A DNA stretch of 64,000 nucleotides. Source: Mycobacterium kansasii ATCC 12478. Lineage in GTDB: Bacteria > Actinomycetota > Actinomycetes > Mycobacteriales > Mycobacteriaceae. The notes under the pieces are model-generated. The model was not told the origin of the DNA. It made no database searches and saw nothing but the letters and a program-made list of their open reading frames with translations. The translations under genes were made by a program, and so were the position numbers. The stretch covers positions 4,588,001 through 4,652,000 of the forward strand of contig NC_022663.1 in NCBI RefSeq assembly GCF_000157895.3. Reading direction: 5' to 3'. Shown here piece by piece: positions 35,234 through 45,599 of this stretch. Positions within the stretch are counted from its first letter, which is position 1, and each line of letters opens with the position of its first letter.

Positions 35234-36472
35234 GTGCGCGCGCCAGGTAAGCGCGACCTGACGCCTGGGCCGGGTCCCGGCATCGCCCCCACAGCGCAAC
35301 GGCAGTCGTTGTCCTTGCTGCTGATCGAAGACGATCGGGCCGACGCCGTCCTCGTCGAAAACCTGATCGCCGACGCGGCCAGCGATATCGAGGTGAGATG
35401 GGCGCCCTCGATGGCACACGCCGAGCGCGAGCTGGACTTCGCCCGGCCCGACTGCGTGCTGCTGGACCTGAACCTTCCCGACGCCAACGGGATGGACGCG
35501 CTAGCTCGCATCGCCGAACGCGATCCCACCGTGCCGATCGTCGTGCTGACCGGGCTGAACGACGAGTACTTCGGCGCCACCGCGGTGGCGGCGGGAGCGC
35601 AGGACTACTTGGTCAAGGGACGAGTCGAACCCGAAATGCTGCGGCGCGCACTGCTTTACGCCATCGAGCGCAAACGCGCCGAGCTGATTGCCGCCGACCT
35701 GCACGCAAGCCGGCTTCGCGCGCGGGAGAACGCGCTGCTCGAACGCGGCCTGCTGCCCTCCCCGCTGCTGCTGGACCGTCCGGGCGTCGACATCGTCGCC
35801 CGGTACCGGCCGAGCCGTGAAGACGCCTTGCTGTGCGGGGACTTCTACGACGTCGTCCAAACCCCGGACCGGGTTGTCCATGTCCTGATCGGTGACGTCG
35901 CCGGGCACGGCCCCAACGAGGCCGCTCTGGGCGCGGCACTGCGGATCGCCTGGCGTGCGCTGACGTTGGCCGGCGTCGACGGCGTCGACCTGATGCGGCG
36001 CCTGGAGCAGGTGTTGCGCGCCGAGCGCACCGGCGAAGGAGTGTTCGCGACGGTGCTGAGCTTGACCATTCCCGCCGGTCCCGCGGGCTCCCCCGACGGG
36101 AGCCGCATCAAGGTGATCCGGGCCGGTCATCCAGGGATGTTGGTGCACGGCGGCGGCACCGTGGAATGGCTCGAGCCACCGGCCGGCCCGGCGCTGGGCC
36201 TGCACCTCGACAACTGGCCGCAGCATGAGCTGGCATTGCCGGCCGGCCACGGGCTGCTGCTGATCACCGACGGACTGTTCGAGGGGTATTCGGGATCCGG
36301 CCGGGAACGCCTCGGTGAGGACGGCCTGCTGGCGCTGGCCCGCTCGCACGCGGCGCTGCCCGGTCCCGCATTCGTCGACGCGCTCATCGACGGGGCGCAG
36401 CAGCGCGCCCAGTCACTCGGCGGACTCACCGACGACATCGCCGTGCTACGCGTGGAGCGCACACCCCGATGA
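35234..36472 (+). CDS. Response regulator with C-terminal PP2C/SpoIIE phosphatase domain
   Basis: 412 residues, GTG start. REC domain (about 26-145) with acidic pair EDD and phospho-acceptor Asp78 in LLDLNLP; TG and KGR at the usual switch positions. A helical linker (145-180, RENALLERGLLP) joins a PP2C-type Ser/Thr phosphatase domain (about 185-410): GDFYDVV and IGDVAGHGP metal sites, TDGLFEGY and GLTDDIAVL. Such proteins dephosphorylate STAS anti-anti-sigma factors. First of three genes coupled by ATGA overlaps. A link to the SigF partner switch is an inference. Confidence 0.9.
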   Translation: MRAPGKRDLTPGPGPGIAPTAQRQSLSLLLIEDDRADAVLVENLIADAASDIEVRWAPSMAHAERELDFARPDCVLLDLNLPDANGMDALARIAERDPTVPIVVLTGLNDEYFGATAVAAGAQDYLVKGRVEPEMLRRALLYAIERKRAELIAADLHASRLRARENALLERGLLPSPLLLDRPGVDIVARYRPSREDALLCGDFYDVVQTPDRVVHVLIGDVAGHGPNEAALGAALRIAWRALTLAGVDGVDLMRRLEQVLRAERTGEGVFATVLSLTIPAGPAGSPDGSRIKVIRAGHPGMLVHGGGTVEWLEPPAGPALGLHLDNWPQHELALPAGHGLLLITDGLFEGYSGSGRERLGEDGLLALARSHAALPGPAFVDALIDGAQQRAQSLGGLTDDIAVLRVERTPR

Positions 36473-38124
36473 CTGCCGGCGGGATGGCATGGCGCCGAAC
36501 AGAACTCACCGTGCGGGGATGGCAAGCGCTGGTGCTGACGGTCATGGGCGTGATGGTGCTCGCCGGCGCGGTGGCGGGTGCGATCTTGCTGAATCGCACC
36601 GACGAGTTGTCGCGCCAACTCCGCGACGACATCGCGCCGTCGCGGGTAGCGGCCTGCCAATTGCAGTCGGCATTACGCGACCAGGAAACCGGCATCCGCG
36701 GCTACCTGATATCGGCCGACACGCAGTTCCTCGGCCCCTACTACGAGGGGCAGCGTGCCGAACAGGCCGCAGCCGACGACATCCGTCGGCGACTGGCTCG
36801 CCACCCTGAACTACTGGCTGATCTGGACGCGGTCGAAAACGCCGCCACCGCCTGGCGGACCAGCTATGCCCAGCCCCTGATAGCGCAGGTGACCCCGGAC
36901 ACTCCCATCGTCGTCAACGGCGCCATCGTGGCCATAGGCAAGGCCCAATTCGACCGGCTGCGTGAGCTTTTCGGCGTGCAGAACCAGCATCTGGCCGAGG
37001 CCCGGGCGCAGGCGGCCGACCGGCTGCAGCACATGGACGACTGGCGTGACCGGGTGCTGGCCGCGATGGTCCTGGTGTTCTTCGCCACGGCGGCACTGCT
37101 GGGGCTGTTGACCAGACGTGCGGTCACCCGTCCGCTGGCTGCGCTGGCGCGGGCATGCCGGCGGGTCACCGAAGGCAACTTCGGCGAAGCCATCACGCCG
37201 CCCAGCAGACCCAAAGACATCCGGGGCATCGCCATCGACGTCGAGAACATGCGGCAGCGGATAGTGGAAGAGCTTGAGGCATCGCATTCGGCCCGGGCGC
37301 AATTGGATGAGCAGGCTCTGGAATTGCGGCGCTCGAATGCCGAACTGGAGCAGTTCGCCTACGTTGCTTCCCACGATCTGCAGGAACCGCTGCGCAAGGT
37401 GGCTGCCTTCTGTCAGTTGCTCGAAAAGCGTTACGCCGATCAGCTCGACGAGCGCGGCCTAGAATACATCGGCTTCGCGGTCGACGGAGCCAAACGCATG
37501 CAGGTGCTCATCAACGACCTGCTCAGGTTCTCCCGGGTCGGCCGGTTGGGCACCACGAGCACCGACGTCGACCTCGACGCGACGCTGGACGCCGCCCTGG
37601 CCAACCTCGCCACCGCCATCGAGGAATCCAACGCCCACATCGTGCGTCCCGCCGAGCCGCTGCCGCGGGTGGTGGGGGACCCGACGTTGCTGACGATGTT
37701 GTGGCAGAACCTGATTGGCAATGCGATCAAGTTCCGGCGCCAGGACCGCGCGCCGCGGGTCGTCATCGACTGCGGGCGGGGCAGCGGCGAGCGCGACGGT
37801 CAGTGGCTGTTCAGCGTGACCGACAACGGCATCGGCATCCCGGAGGAATTCACCGGCAAGGTCTTCATCATCTTTCAACGGCTGCACGGCCGCGACACGT
37901 ACGGCGGAACGGGTTTGGGTCTTGCCTTGTGCCGCAAAATCGTCGAGCACCATGGCGGCGCCGTGTGGATCGACACCTCCCACACCGACGGAACCCGCTT
38001 CGAGTTCACGCTGCCCATCGCCACGGGTGCCGACGCCCCAGCTGCCGACGCCGGCTCCGCGGGCGCCGGTTCCGCGGATGCCGACGGAAAATACGTGCCC
38101 TCCCCGAAAGGAACAGCCACATGA
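36469..38124 (+). CDS. CHASE3-HAMP sensor histidine kinase
   Basis: 551 residues. TM1 (about 17-41), an extracytoplasmic CHASE3 sensor (about 42-193, with the hallmark QSALRDQETGIRGYLIS), TM2 (about 195-216), HAMP (216-268), a coiled-coil linker, a phytochrome-type dimerisation domain with phospho-acceptor His302 in YVASHDLQEPLRK, and an HATPase (NLIGNAIKFRR, DNGIGIP, GTGLGLALCRKI). An Ala/Asp/Gly-rich tail follows. ATGA overlaps at both ends show tight coupling with the two response regulators. The ligand of the CHASE3 domain is unknown. Confidence 0.92.
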   Translation: MTAGGMAWRRTELTVRGWQALVLTVMGVMVLAGAVAGAILLNRTDELSRQLRDDIAPSRVAACQLQSALRDQETGIRGYLISADTQFLGPYYEGQRAEQAAADDIRRRLARHPELLADLDAVENAATAWRTSYAQPLIAQVTPDTPIVVNGAIVAIGKAQFDRLRELFGVQNQHLAEARAQAADRLQHMDDWRDRVLAAMVLVFFATAALLGLLTRRAVTRPLAALARACRRVTEGNFGEAITPPSRPKDIRGIAIDVENMRQRIVEELEASHSARAQLDEQALELRRSNAELEQFAYVASHDLQEPLRKVAAFCQLLEKRYADQLDERGLEYIGFAVDGAKRMQVLINDLLRFSRVGRLGTTSTDVDLDATLDAALANLATAIEESNAHIVRPAEPLPRVVGDPTLLTMLWQNLIGNAIKFRRQDRAPRVVIDCGRGSGERDGQWLFSVTDNGIGIPEEFTGKVFIIFQRLHGRDTYGGTGLGLALCRKIVEHHGGAVWIDTSHTDGTRFEFTLPIATGADAPAADAGSAGAGSADADGKYVPSPKGTAT

Positions 38125-38561
38125 CATCGGCAGGCCGCCCCATCGACATCCTGCTCGTCGAAGACGACCCGGGTGACGAGCTCATCACTCGAGAAGCGTT
38201 CGAGCACAACAAGGTCAAGAACAGGATCCACGTCGCGCACGACGGGGAAGAGGGGCTTAACTACCTCTACCGGCGCGGCGAGTTCCACGATGCGCCCCGA
38301 CCCGATCTGATCCTGCTCGACCTGAACCTGCCGAAGTACGACGGTCGGCAGCTGCTCGAGAAGATCAAGTCGGACCCCGACCTGTCGCGTATCCCGGTCG
38401 TGGTGCTCACCACCTCCGCGGCGGAGGAAGACATCTTGCGCAGCTACAAGTTGCACGCCAACGCCTATGTCACCAAGCCGGTCGACCTCGACCAGTTCAT
38501 GACCGCGGTACGGCAGATCGACGAGTTCTTCCTACAGGTGGTGCGGCTGCCGTCGAGCTGA
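38121..38561 (+). CDS. Single-domain response regulator (Rcp1-like)
   Basis: 146 residues, receiver domain only. Acidic pocket VEDDPGD, phospho-acceptor Asp67 in LLDLNLP, Thr in LTTSAAEED and Lys in YVTKPVD. No output domain. This type usually partners phytochrome-like kinases and acts as a phosphate shuttle or by protein contact. Coupled to the kinase gene by ATGA. With the upstream genes it makes a kinase-two-regulator module in which the phosphatase-linked regulator gives the output. Confidence 0.9.
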   Translation: MTSAGRPIDILLVEDDPGDELITREAFEHNKVKNRIHVAHDGEEGLNYLYRRGEFHDAPRPDLILLDLNLPKYDGRQLLEKIKSDPDLSRIPVVVLTTSAAEEDILRSYKLHANAYVTKPVDLDQFMTAVRQIDEFFLQVVRLPSS

Positions 38562-38878
38562 GTGATTGCCGCTCAAAGAGATTCGGAGTGCCGCCGGCAA
38601 ACCAGCTGATCAGCTGTCCGGCGGCGCTCGGCAGCCCCACGAACACGATCAGCAACAACGCCGCGTCATAGGACAGGTCCTGCCAATTTCGACGGCACGG
38701 TGTAAGACGTCCAAATCGGATAGGTCAGGTAACCTACGGGCGATCCGGGGGATGCCCCTTGTCACCGTTCCGTTTACCCGCGAAGGTTTACTATGTTCAC
38801 CTTTTTCGTTCATAAGTCTCGCAGGAGCGGTTCCGGCTCGGCTCGCGACCTGTGGCGACGGTGGTGTAGAGGAGTTCC
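38562..38878. other. Intergenic region with a possible membrane-protein remnant and pstS control region
   Basis: About 317 bases. On the minus strand, 38575-38700 has a frame reading RNWQDLSYDAALLLIVFVG and then ISWFAGG, which resembles the first helix of DoxX-type membrane proteins but has no start or continuation. The rest (38760-38878) is the pstS promoter area with phosphate-box-like repeats. Confidence 0.3.
38772..38814 (+). promoter_or_regulatory. GTTCACC-like repeats upstream of pstS-pknD (candidate RegX3/PHO boxes)
   Basis: Four related heptamers lie in the same orientation: GTTTACC (38772), GTTTACT (38786), GTTCACC (38795) and GTTCATA (38808). Actinobacterial phosphate-starvation response regulators bind GTTCACC-type direct repeats, so phosphate control is likely. 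The spacing (14, 9 and 13 bases) is less regular than the 11-base PHO period, which lowers confidence. Confidence 0.45.
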
Positions 38879-39979
38879 GTGACGTCCAACCGACCTGGTG
38901 GCCCTGGCGGCCTGGTGAGCGTGCTAACCGCGGCCGCACTGGTCTTCTCGGCATGCGGTGGTCACACCGACAACGCCGCCACGAAGATCGAGTGCGGCGG
39001 AAAGAAGGAACTCCAGGACGCCGGTTCCACCGCGCAACAGAATGCGATCGAACAATTCGTCTACGCCTACATTCGGGCCTGCCCCGGTTATACGTTGGAC
39101 TACAACGCAAACGGCTCGGGGGCCGGGGTGGAGGAGTTCGTCAACAACCGGACCGATCTCGCCGGCTCCGACGTGCCGTTGGACCCGTCGACCGGTCAGC
39201 CCGACCGGGCCGCAGCCCGCTGCGGTTCGCCGGCGTGGGATCTGCCGACGGTGTTCGGCCCGATCGCGGTGACTTACAACGTCAACGGAGTAAGCAAGCT
39301 GAATCTCGACGGGCCCACGACCGCAAAGATCTTCAACGGCACCATCACCCGATGGGACGACCCCGCGATCAAGGCCCTCAACTCCGACACCAACCTGCCC
39401 CCGACGCCCATCCACGTGATCTTCCGCAGCGACAAATCGGGGACCACGGCCAACTTCCAGAAGTACCTCGACGGCGCGTCCGACGGCGCCTGGGGCAAAG
39501 GCGTCGGGGAGACGTTCCACGGAGGTGTCGGTGACGGCGCCGCGGGCAACAACGGCACGTCGGCGCTGCTGGAGACGACCGACGGGTCGATCACCTACAA
39601 CGAGTGGTCATTCGCCGTGGGCAAGCAGCTGCACATGGCCGGCATCATCACCTCGGCAGGCCCGGACCCGGTGCTGATCACCACCGATTCCGTTGGCAAG
39701 ACGATCGCCGGGGCACGCTTCCAGGGGCAAGGCAACGACCTGGTGCTGGATACGTCGTCGTTCTACAAGCCGACACAGTCCGGCGCTTACCCGATCGTGC
39801 TGGCGACCTATGAGATCGTGTGCTCCAAGTACCCGGACGCGGCGACGGGTAAGGCGGTAAAGGCGTTTATGCAGGCCGCGATCGGCCCCGGCCAGGACGG
39901 TCTGGAGCAGTACGGATCCATCCCGTTGCCGAGCTCGTTTCAGGCCAAGCTGGCGAAAGCGGTCAATGCTATCTCGTGA
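38879..39979 (+). CDS. pstS2: PstS phosphate-binding lipoprotein paired with pknD
   Basis: 366 residues, GTG start with GGAG just upstream. Lipobox FSAC (Cys26) after a short signal peptide. Phosphate-binding segments: DAGSTAQQ, NGSGAGVEEF, GSDVPLD and RSDKSGTTANF. It is followed 21 bases later by pknD, the same pair as pstS2-pknD in H37Rv, where it lies near the pst transporter; here no transporter genes are adjacent. It is likely a phosphate receptor that delivers ligand to PknD or an ABC importer. Related to the solo pstS at 2.8 kb. Confidence 0.9.
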   Translation: MTSNRPGGPGGLVSVLTAAALVFSACGGHTDNAATKIECGGKKELQDAGSTAQQNAIEQFVYAYIRACPGYTLDYNANGSGAGVEEFVNNRTDLAGSDVPLDPSTGQPDRAAARCGSPAWDLPTVFGPIAVTYNVNGVSKLNLDGPTTAKIFNGTITRWDDPAIKALNSDTNLPPTPIHVIFRSDKSGTTANFQKYLDGASDGAWGKGVGETFHGGVGDGAAGNNGTSALLETTDGSITYNEWSFAVGKQLHMAGIITSAGPDPVLITTDSVGKTIAGARFQGQGNDLVLDTSSFYKPTQSGAYPIVLATYEIVCSKYPDAATGKAVKAFMQAAIGPGQDGLEQYGSIPLPSSFQAKLAKAVNAIS

Positions 39980-40000
39980 TGCGGTGAAGGGAGCTCGGCC

Positions 40001-41917
<1,917 letters not shown>

Positions 41918-41921
41918 GTGC

Positions 41922-44162
41922 CTACTGCGCGCCGGCCGGCTCTTCCAGGCACACGATGCCGCTGCGGTCCACCTCGTGCACCCGGCCCGTCGAGAGGTCG
42001 AAGAACATCCCGACGATTCGTACCGCGCCGGACGCCAATGCCGGGGCCAGGATCGGGTTTCGCGCAAGTCTTTCCACCTGCACGGCCACGTTGACGATGG
42101 CGAGTTGGTCAGCTTCGGTGAAGCCGTTGGACACCGCGCTCAGCCGCGCGGGATGGTTGACGCGGAATGCGGCCAGGCTCTCGTGTGCGTGTTGCAGCCA
42201 GTGACCCATGGGACCCCGGGGACTGGTCGGCTCCAGTAATACCTTCAACGCGTGGCATGACGAATGTCCGCACACCGCAACCGAACTCACGTCGAGTTCG
42301 TTGATCGCGAAGTCGAGGGCGGCGTCCACCGAGCGCTCGGCGGGATCGGTCGGCACCAGGTTGCCGACGTTGCGGATGATGTAGAGGTCACCGGGGCGGC
42401 TGGCGGTGATGACGTCCGGCAGGATCCGGGAGTCGGCGCAGGTGAGAAACAACGTGTCCGGGTTCGGCGAATCCGTCAGCGCGCGCACCTGGTGGTGCAG
42501 TGCTCTGGTGCCGTTGCGGTGATATTCCTCGACGCCGTGCAGGATGGAGGCGCGCTCCGGATGCTTGTCGCGCCGCGACGGCCACGCCACATCCCGCAGT
42601 GAACTGGGCGCGAAGTGACGTTTCGGCGGGCTACTGTGCGCGCTGATCATGTTCGCCGGCGACGTCTCGATGATGGCGACCGATCCGCCGGTCGCCTCGT
42701 GCGCGACTTTCCAATCCGAAATCGCCTCGGACACCGCGTGATCGATGTAGTCCGCGTTCAGGTGCAGCGTCACGTCGGTGCCCCGCGGGAGCGTCGAGAG
42801 CACGTGGGTCAGCCGCGGCAGGAGCAAGAAGCTCAGCGTGCCGTCCATATCGACCCGCCAGTGCTTGGCCTCTTCCCCCACCGGCTGGGCCTCGATGGGC
42901 GCCCGCACCACTCGGACCAGCAGGAACAGGATCGCGACCGCAAGCCCGATAGCCACACCCTCGAGCAGGTTGAGGAATACCACACACACGATGGTGATCG
43001 CGTAGATGACGAAATTGCCGGTGCGCAAGGCCATTCGGATGTGAGCCAACCTGACTAGCTGGGCGCCGATCACGATCAGCAAACCGGCCAGCGCCGCCTT
43101 GGGGATGAGTTCCACCAGGTTGGTGAACAGCGACGCGAACAGGAGGATCCATACCCCGTGCAATATCGCCGACATCCGGGTCCGGGCGCCGGCGGCCACA
43201 TTGGCCGAACTGCGGACGATAACCCCGGTGACGGGCAGGCCACCGAGGAGCCCGGACAGCATATTCGCGCTGCCCTGCCCGATCATTTCCCGATTGAAGT
43301 TGGTGCGCGGCCCCTTGTGCAGCTTGTCGACACCGACCGCGCACAGCAGCGATTCGACGCTGGCGATCAGGGCGATGGTGAGGATGCCGACGGCGATCAC
43401 GCTGATCTCCTGAGTCCACGGTCGGCCGCCGGGGGACATGTCGGGGATATTCGGCAGGCTAATCGCCTCGAAAAAGTTGCCGGACAAGGTAACTCGCTCG
43501 ACGTCCAGTCCGGTGACCTGTGCGAGCGCGGTCGCCGCCACGATGGCCACCAGAGCGCCCGGAACTATCCGCGCCTTGGCCGGAAGCTTCGACCACAACA
43601 GCAGGATGGCGATGACGGTGCCTCCGACGATCACCTCGTGCAGTTCGTGATGCAGGATGCCGTCGGGCAGTGCCACGATGTTCTGCCACGCCGAACTCCG
43701 GGACGTCCCACCCACCAGCACGTGAATCTGTTGCAACGCGATGGTGATGCCGATGCCCGCCAGCATGGCGTGCACCACCACCGGAGCAATGGCAAGGGCC
43801 GCGCGGGCCATCCGGCTCACGCCGAACGCGATCTGCAGCGCACCTGCAGCGATGGTCATCACGCACAACATCGGCCAGCCGACCTCGTCGATCAGCCCGG
43901 CGACCACCACGGTCAGACCCGCGGCTGGTCCGCTCACCTGAACCGACGACCCGCCGATGGCCCCGGCGACAATGCCACCTACCACCGCGGCGATCAGACC
44001 GGCGGCCAGCGGGGCGCCCGAGGCGATCGCGATCCCCAGCGACAGCGGCAGCGCGACCAGAAAGACGACGAGCGACGCCGGAACGTCGTGCCGCAGGTTA
44101 ACCAAGATCCACCGTGACCGAGTTTCGGTACGCAAGGCGGAGTCCTTGATAGCGGCACTCAT
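41922..44162 (-). CDS. SulP-family anion transporter fused to beta-carbonic anhydrase
   Basis: 746 residues from the ATG at 44162; the frame reaches 44237. The N-terminal SulP transporter has about 10-12 TM helices (SLVVFLVALPLSLGIAIASGAPL, GGSSVQVSGPAAGLTVVV, about 15-430), then a degenerate STAS-like linker (about 445-520). The C-terminal beta-carbonic anhydrase (540-746) has zinc ligands in LFLTCADSRILPDVI and VCGHSSCHALK. The fusion would couple bicarbonate transport with CO2 hydration. Corresponds to Rv3273. Bicarbonate feeds AccA3 and PurK, both encoded in this window. The transported ion is inferred. Confidence 0.88.
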   Translation of the reverse strand: MSAAIKDSALRTETRSRWILVNLRHDVPASLVVFLVALPLSLGIAIASGAPLAAGLIAAVVGGIVAGAIGGSSVQVSGPAAGLTVVVAGLIDEVGWPMLCVMTIAAGALQIAFGVSRMARAALAIAPVVVHAMLAGIGITIALQQIHVLVGGTSRSSAWQNIVALPDGILHHELHEVIVGGTVIAILLLWSKLPAKARIVPGALVAIVAATALAQVTGLDVERVTLSGNFFEAISLPNIPDMSPGGRPWTQEISVIAVGILTIALIASVESLLCAVGVDKLHKGPRTNFNREMIGQGSANMLSGLLGGLPVTGVIVRSSANVAAGARTRMSAILHGVWILLFASLFTNLVELIPKAALAGLLIVIGAQLVRLAHIRMALRTGNFVIYAITIVCVVFLNLLEGVAIGLAVAILFLLVRVVRAPIEAQPVGEEAKHWRVDMDGTLSFLLLPRLTHVLSTLPRGTDVTLHLNADYIDHAVSEAISDWKVAHEATGGSVAIIETSPANMISAHSSPPKRHFAPSSLRDVAWPSRRDKHPERASILHGVEEYHRNGTRALHHQVRALTDSPNPDTLFLTCADSRILPDVITASRPGDLYIIRNVGNLVPTDPAERSVDAALDFAINELDVSSVAVCGHSSCHALKVLLEPTSPRGPMGHWLQHAHESLAAFRVNHPARLSAVSNGFTEADQLAIVNVAVQVERLARNPILAPALASGAVRIVGMFFDLSTGRVHEVDRSGIVCLEEPAGAQ

Positions 44163-44392
44163 ATCGTGGCTCCTCGAACCGGTCAACAGGTCATTGGCGG
44201 CAGGGCCACTTCCCTGTCCCGACGCCCTGCGGTCCACGGCTTGGAAAGCGAAAGTTCATAGTGAGTCGATAGCGAATATGTGAGGTTATGGAATACGACC
44301 ATTTAATCCTCTATGCGGGTCTCGACGTGGTCACCGCGGGTAGGTCGACTCATCGGTAACTCAAAGAAAGCTGTGGACCGTGACGCCGGACT

Positions 44393-45577
44393 TTAGGGTT
44401 CGGTCAGAAAGATGTCGTTGTGCTCGCCGGCGGTCGGCGGGGGGTCGGCGACCACCGCGCTGAAGCTCGAGTAGCGCGCCGGCGTCCGGATCACGGTGAC
44501 GGCGTCGTCCCCGCGGCCGACTTCGACGGCCAGCTCGTTCTCGGCGAACAGCGGGGTGTCGACGACCTGCTTCCAGGTGTAGGGAAGGCACGCCATCAGG
44601 CCGGCTTCTTGCAGCAGTTCGACCCATTCAGCGGCGGTCTTGGCGGCCAGTGCCGACTGCAACTCGTCGGTCAGTTCGTGATAGTGGATCGCCCGCGCGC
44701 GCTGGTCGACGAACCGCTCGTCGTCCAGGAGATCGGGCCTGCCGATCAGGTGGCACAGCTGCTGCCAATGCTTGGGAACATATGCGCTGATCAGCAGGTA
44801 TCCGTCGGCGGCACGGAAGGCGTCCGACGGCTGGGTGGCAAAGCCAACTCCCTTGCGCCGCTTGGGTTGTGGTGGCTGCTCGGGTTTCGGCCGGTCATTG
44901 CTGGTCTTGTTCAGGTGCATGGTCAGCTGGTTGGCCTGCAAACCCACCGCGACGTCGTACATGGCCACCCGGACGGTGTCGGCCACCCCGTGGCGCTCGC
45001 GGTTGAGCAGCGCGGCCAACACCGCCTGGGCCAGCACGTGGCCGCTGGCGTTGTCGACCAGTTGGAACGGGATGATCTGCGGTTTGCCGTCCGGTGTGGG
45101 CATCCCGGTGGTCATGCCGGCCTCGGCGGCGACCATCAGGTCGACACCGGGCCGGTTGCCGTGCGGGCCGTTGCCGCCGAACGCCGACAGGCGCGCATAG
45201 ATCAGTTTCGGATTACGGGCCCGCAAGTCCTCGGGCCCCAAGCCCATGCGTTCCATGACTCCCGGGCGAAAGCCTTCCAGCAGCACGTCGGCGGTGTCGG
45301 CGAGTCGCAGTATCTGCTGTCTGGCCGCGCCGGTGGTCAGGTCCACTGTCACCGACTTCTTGCCCCGGTTGTTGGGCAGAAAATACGTGGGCAGCGGCGG
45401 ACGTCCGGGAAGGACCGCGGTGATGTGGCGAGCCGCCTCACCGCCGGGCGCCTCGATCTTGATCACTTCGGCGCCCAGATCGGCCAGCACCTGTCCGGCC
45501 AGCGGACCGGCGACATTCTGGGTGAAATCGAGTACCCGAAACCCGTCGAGTGGCTTGGCAGGTCTGTCGTTCTGCAT
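44393..45577 (-). CDS. CaiB/BaiF family class III CoA-transferase
   Basis: 394 residues from the ATG at 45577, matching the length of H37Rv Rv3272. Family motifs: FRVLDFTQNVAGPLAGQVLADLGAEVIKIE (N-terminal nucleotide-like loop), NNRGKKSVTVDL and GGNGPHGNRPGVDLM, with the catalytic Asp in GVDLMV. Moves CoA between carboxylic acids; the substrate is unknown. The 230-base gap upstream of the SulP gene has no feature I can name. The TAA stop is at 44393-44395. Confidence 0.85.
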   Translation of the reverse strand: MQNDRPAKPLDGFRVLDFTQNVAGPLAGQVLADLGAEVIKIEAPGGEAARHITAVLPGRPPLPTYFLPNNRGKKSVTVDLTTGAARQQILRLADTADVLLEGFRPGVMERMGLGPEDLRARNPKLIYARLSAFGGNGPHGNRPGVDLMVAAEAGMTTGMPTPDGKPQIIPFQLVDNASGHVLAQAVLAALLNRERHGVADTVRVAMYDVAVGLQANQLTMHLNKTSNDRPKPEQPPQPKRRKGVGFATQPSDAFRAADGYLLISAYVPKHWQQLCHLIGRPDLLDDERFVDQRARAIHYHELTDELQSALAAKTAAEWVELLQEAGLMACLPYTWKQVVDTPLFAENELAVEVGRGDDAVTVIRTPARYSSFSAVVADPPPTAGEHNDIFLTEP

Positions 45578-45599
45578 CGGCGAACCCTTCCCTGTTTCC

